Origin: Streptomyces asoensis
GTDB taxonomy: Bacteria; Actinomycetota; Actinomycetes; Streptomycetales; Streptomycetaceae
NCBI RefSeq assembly: GCF_013085465.1
Contig: NZ_CP049838.1
Span: 9,672,001 to 9,736,000, forward strand
DNA length: 64,000 bases
Direction: 5' to 3'
The position numbers were made by a program, and so were the translations under genes. How positions within the stretch are numbered: the stretch's first letter is position 1; the number at the start of each line of letters is the position of its first letter. The notes below the pieces were generated by a model. It was not told the DNA's origin. It saw nothing but the letters and a program-made list of their open reading frames with translations, and did no database searches. Shown here piece by piece: positions 61,144 to 64,000 of this stretch.

Positions 61144-61644
61144 TCACTGATCGCCGGCCGACGGTTGTCGGGCCAGGAATTCTTCGAATGCCGCCGCCTG
61201 CTTGGGGTCCATGAATCCCTGGCGCGTATGCATGGCTCTGTCCACGAACCATGCCGCCTCGTCGGCGGTCATCTGCACGGCCACCACCGTCCCGGCCCGG
61301 GCGAAGCTGACGCGCCTGCCATCGGCGCGCACGTACCGGGTGTAGGGCCCGTACTCCTGCGGGCGGGCCAACGGTTCGACCCGCAGTCGTCCGACGTCCC
61401 ACGTCGTCTCGTTCGCCTCCTCCTCTTCCGGGGCCTGCGGCATCGGTGCGGGTGTGGGGTGGTCGGCCCGGGCCCAGTGCTCCAGCTCGGCCACCACCCG
61501 CGCCGGGAACAGCACGCTCACCGGCACATCGGCCTCGGTGAGCACGACGCGTTCGCCGGTGGACTCGACCAGCGAGACAAGACGCTCATAGTCGATCGGT
61601 TCCGGAACGTAACGGCGCTCAACAACGATTTTCACATCTTCCAC
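61144..61644 (-). CDS. Small protein with Phd/YefM-like antitoxin N-terminus
   Basis: About 166 residues. The N-terminal YERLVSLVESTGERVVLTEADVPVSVL pattern fits the Phd/YefM antitoxin fold (a beta-strand, GERVVLT, then VPVSVLFPARVVAELE). The second half (VSFARAGTVVAVQMTADEAAWFV) is unassigned. No RelE/Doc toxin gene is next to it. Start uncertain: GTG 61644 (chosen) or GTG 61635, neither with a good ribosome site. Confidence 0.5.
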   Translation of the reverse strand: MEDVKIVVERRYVPEPIDYERLVSLVESTGERVVLTEADVPVSVLFPARVVAELEHWARADHPTPAPMPQAPEEEEANETTWDVGRLRVEPLARPQEYGPYTRYVRADGRRVSFARAGTVVAVQMTADEAAWFVDRAMHTRQGFMDPKQAAAFEEFLARQPSAGDQ

Positions 61645-61822
61645 GGAGTCGGACGCTATCCGTTGAGCCTCGGCTCCAGGCGGTCGGCAGTGCCCAGCCG
61701 GTAAGTCTTGTACGGCTCCATGAGTTGCGGGGCCGTTGTGGGATTCGGAGGAAGTGGTGCCCCGAGGGGGACGGTTCTGCCACGATGACCTCGGCACGCC
61801 GGCGCGGACTTACGGGGGAAAG

Positions 61823-62179
61823 ATGGGGGAAGCGGAGGTCGTCGAACTGGAGTTGCCCGACGGCGGCGCGCTGTTGGTACGAGCGTTGCCGGTGTCGGTC
61901 AGCGGGGACGATCTGGATCACGAGCATGGCGGGCCGTCGAACATCGGGCTCCGTGACGCTCTCTCCTTCACGGCGGTGAGCACCGCGCTGCGAGGAGTGG
62001 CGGCCACCGTGCAGGACGCGCTCCAGTCGGTGCGACCTGATGTGGTGGAGGCCGAGTTCGGACTCGAGTTCGCGCTGAAGGGCTCGCAGGTGGTGTGCCT
62101 GCTGGTCGGCGGGGAGGCCACAGCCACCTTGCGCGTACGCCTGGAGTGGCAGAACGGTTCGGTATCCGGCGGCCGGTGA
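61823..62179 (+). CDS. Trypsin-co-occurring domain (TCD1, CU044_2847) protein
   Basis: 118 residues: VVELELPDGGALLVRALPV at the N-terminus, a central amphipathic helix (LRDALSFTAVSTALRGVAATV) and a C-terminal strand pair (VEAEFGLEFALKGSQVVCLL). This is the CU044_2847 small beta-rich domain, usually found next to trypsin-like proteases in predicted conflict systems. It lies 5 bp before the protease gene, so one operon. ATG 61823 has GGGGGAA upstream. Confidence 0.8.
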   Translation: MGEAEVVELELPDGGALLVRALPVSVSGDDLDHEHGGPSNIGLRDALSFTAVSTALRGVAATVQDALQSVRPDVVEAEFGLEFALKGSQVVCLLVGGEATATLRVRLEWQNGSVSGGR

Positions 62180-62184
62180 CGCGT

Positions 62185-64000
62185 ATGGACACCGGTTCAC
62201 GAGAAGTCCTCGACCTACTGGGCGGCTTCGTCGTTCGAGTCAGCGGTCCTGGGCTGCGCGGGGGCAGCGGATTCTTCGCGGGACGTGGCCTCGTTGTCAC
62301 GTGCGCTCATGTCGTCGCACTGCCGCCTGAGCGAGGTGGCCGGGCGACCGCCGGGCGGGCCCAGGCCACCTGGCGGGGCGGCCACGCCGAGGGAACCGTG
62401 GTTGCGTTGCCGCCGACACACAGCGGCGAGGACTTGTGGACGCCTCCGGACCTGGCAGTGATCCAGCTGGACGAGCCGGTGCCGGATCACCCATGGATCC
62501 CGATGGCCGCACAGTCGCCGGGCCTGGGACAGCGGCTGTACGCTGCCGGCTACAGCACGGTCTACGAGCGGACTCCGAGACTGGGAGTCAGTGCGGTGGA
62601 GTACGAGGGGCCGCAAGAATTCGACGGCACCGGCCAGGTCTTCCTTCAGTTGAAGAACGGCGAGCTGGCCCCTGGGAAGTCGGGCGGACCGCTGCTCGAC
62701 CTGGAACGGGGTGAGGTGTGCGGGGTCGTCACCACCACCCGCAGGGAGAACCTCGACATGGGCGGCCTGGCGCTCGATGTGTCCACGATACGGGCCGAGT
62801 TTCCTGAGCTGTGGCAGGCGAACAAGGCCCCGAATCCGTTGGACACGGAGCTCTGGCGGCTGCGCGCTGCGCTCCAGCACGAGTACGCGCCGGGCGGGGT
62901 ACTGTCGCTGCGCGAGGAAGAAATGCTGCTCCGCTCGGCTCAACGCTGCGGTCTGGCGCCCGCCGCCTTGTACTGGCGCTCGGTCCATCGCGACTACGGT
63001 GAGCCGTCCGGCCCTCTCGACAACATGGCCGACGTGCTCCGGGAGGTCGCGGACGCACCGGCCATGCTGGACGGACCGCATCCACTTCTGATGTTCATCC
63101 GGCAGGTCGCCGATGCGGCCCCGCCGAAGGGCGTCGGTCCGCTCACGCGATTGATCGGTCTGGTGGCCCATCGGCTGGGTGTGTCCGCGCCGCCTCCCAC
63201 AGCCGGACTCTCGGTGGCTTCGAGCGACCGTGTCGCAGCGATCAGCGTGCACCTGGACGCACAAGGTCCGGACAGTGAGCACTACTTCCTTCGCGTATGG
63301 AAGTACCCGGATGTGAACGAGCCGCCTTACGCCGTCCTGTGCGACGACCGACCGCTCACCCTCGCCGAGGCACAGGAACAGTTCCGGGCCGTGGTCCCGC
63401 CGGCAGTGGGGGACCTCGCGGAGATCAGCAGCAATGTGCTCATGGAATTCGCGCTGCCCGCAGCCAAGTTGAGTGCCGTGGACGTCGACTCCTGGTACCT
63501 GTCACAGTCGTGGGCGCCGGTCAGTCGCCAGTACCCCGTGGTGCTCCGCGTCCTGGACCGGAAACTGGAGACGTACCCGTCCTGGACAGCGCGATGGCGA
63601 CGTCTGCGCCATGGTTGCCTCGACGGCGGTCCGGCAACGATGGACTGGGTGGACTGTCACAGTGACATGCGCCCCGAGCAGTTCTACGCCCGGTTGCAGC
63701 AGCGGCCGGCCCTGTCCGTGCTGGCGCTCCCCTTCAGCCCGGACGCCACGGAGCGTCAGCACGTGCTCGAGACGGCGTTGTACGCGGGCATCCCGGTGGC
63801 TGTGTGGACACGCGCCGGATGCTCGGCGCAGTGCCGCCTCAGGCGCACGCCGGGTCAGGACGAGAGAGCCACTTCCGGGGCCGACGAAGCTTCCGGGGCA
63901 TGCGCCGGCGTGGACTTTCGCGACGCGGTCGACGCGGAACTCGCCAGCAGCAGTATCGGCAACCTCCCGGAGTTGATCATGAAGCTGCGCGTCGATGCCG
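62185..64000 (+). CDS. Trypsin-like serine protease with VMAP-type C-terminus, partial
   Basis: The frame is open from ATG 62185 to the end of the window (at least 605 codons). The N-terminal protease has TCAHVV (His42), PPDLAVIQL (Asp89) and APGKSGGPLLD (Ser166), a complete catalytic triad. The middle region (LSLREEEMLLRSAQRCGLAP, then LLMFIRQVAD) matches the helical adaptor found in vWA-MoxR-associated proteins, and the end (EHYFLRVWKYPDV, LMEFALPAAKLSAVDVDSWYL, YPVVLRVLDRKLE) the VMAP-C domain. The known system type pairs these with TCD1, MoxR AAA ATPase and vWA genes, which would lie beyond the window. Confidence 0.85.
   Translation, partial: MDTGSREVLDLLGGFVVRVSGPGLRGGSGFFAGRGLVVTCAHVVALPPERGGRATAGRAQATWRGGHAEGTVVALPPTHSGEDLWTPPDLAVIQLDEPVPDHPWIPMAAQSPGLGQRLYAAGYSTVYERTPRLGVSAVEYEGPQEFDGTGQVFLQLKNGELAPGKSGGPLLDLERGEVCGVVTTTRRENLDMGGLALDVSTIRAEFPELWQANKAPNPLDTELWRLRAALQHEYAPGGVLSLREEEMLLRSAQRCGLAPAALYWRSVHRDYGEPSGPLDNMADVLREVADAPAMLDGPHPLLMFIRQVADAAPPKGVGPLTRLIGLVAHRLGVSAPPPTAGLSVASSDRVAAISVHLDAQGPDSEHYFLRVWKYPDVNEPPYAVLCDDRPLTLAEAQEQFRAVVPPAVGDLAEISSNVLMEFALPAAKLSAVDVDSWYLSQSWAPVSRQYPVVLRVLDRKLETYPSWTARWRRLRHGCLDGGPATMDWVDCHSDMRPEQFYARLQQRPALSVLALPFSPDATERQHVLETALYAGIPVAVWTRAGCSAQCRLRRTPGQDERATSGADEASGACAGVDFRDAVDAELASSSIGNLPELIMKLRVDA

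Noticed and set aside
1..64000. tRNA, rRNA, CRISPR or complete insertion-sequence elements
   Set aside because: Looked for cloverleaf-like ends, repeat-spacer arrays and transposase motifs by eye; none supported. A tRNA-scan could still find a tRNA I missed.

Overview
The window is high-GC actinobacterial DNA, almost certainly from a Streptomyces chromosome. The genes have strongly GC-biased third positions, many start with GTG, and operons are packed with 4-bp ATGA/GTGA overlaps. Rare TTA codons occur in a few secondary-metabolism genes. No rRNA, tRNA, CRISPR array or intact insertion sequence was seen.

Left flank (1-22,000): ordinary accessory genes. They include a SMI1/KNR4 (SUKH) protein, an aminoglycoside-phosphotransferase-like kinase, a DUF1062 protein, an HD-domain protein, a lipoprotein and a small membrane-anchored protein. 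A two-gene operon follows, with a STAND-type NTPase and a 1,469-residue partner (6,584-12,123). After a decayed stretch (12,715-13,650) comes a two-gene operon with a membrane protein and an Asp/Arg/Leu-repeat protein, then a Pro/Thr-rich anchored protein, a catalase, a monooxygenase-like protein, an XRE regulator divergent from an SRPBCC protein, and a secreted beta-propeller.

Centre (22,046-60,656): one large biosynthetic gene cluster of an unusual type. It holds nearly the whole aminoshikimate route to 3-amino-5-hydroxybenzoate (AHBA): homologues of RifK, RifL, RifM, RifN, RifG, RifI and RifJ. Only the aminoDAHP synthase (RifH) is not in the window. It also holds the tool set that mitomycin-type pathways use on AHBA: an acyl carrier protein, an AMP-dependent ligase, a family-2 glycosyltransferase, a LmbE-like deacetylase, a B12-type radical SAM enzyme, a Rieske oxygenase and a carbamoyltransferase. 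Added to this is a polyamine module (SpeD-like AdoMet decarboxylase, two BpsA-like aminopropyltransferases, a BtrH-like acyltransferase). There is also an NRPS module of order A-T-C, four free-standing condensation-domain proteins, three further carrier proteins, a phosphopantetheinyl transferase, a second radical SAM enzyme, an FkbM methyltransferase, a second DegT aminotransferase, an OmpR-type regulator and an MFS exporter. The simplest reading (inference) is an AHBA-amino-sugar, carbamoylated, possibly mitosane-like core joined by free-standing condensation domains to an amino acid and an aminopropylated polyamine. I know of no described cluster with this combination.

Right flank (60,657-64,000): a small Phd/YefM-like protein, then a trypsin-co-occurring-domain protein followed by a trypsin-like protease with a VMAP-type C-terminus that runs off the window edge. 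This pair belongs to a class of predicted biological-conflict systems.
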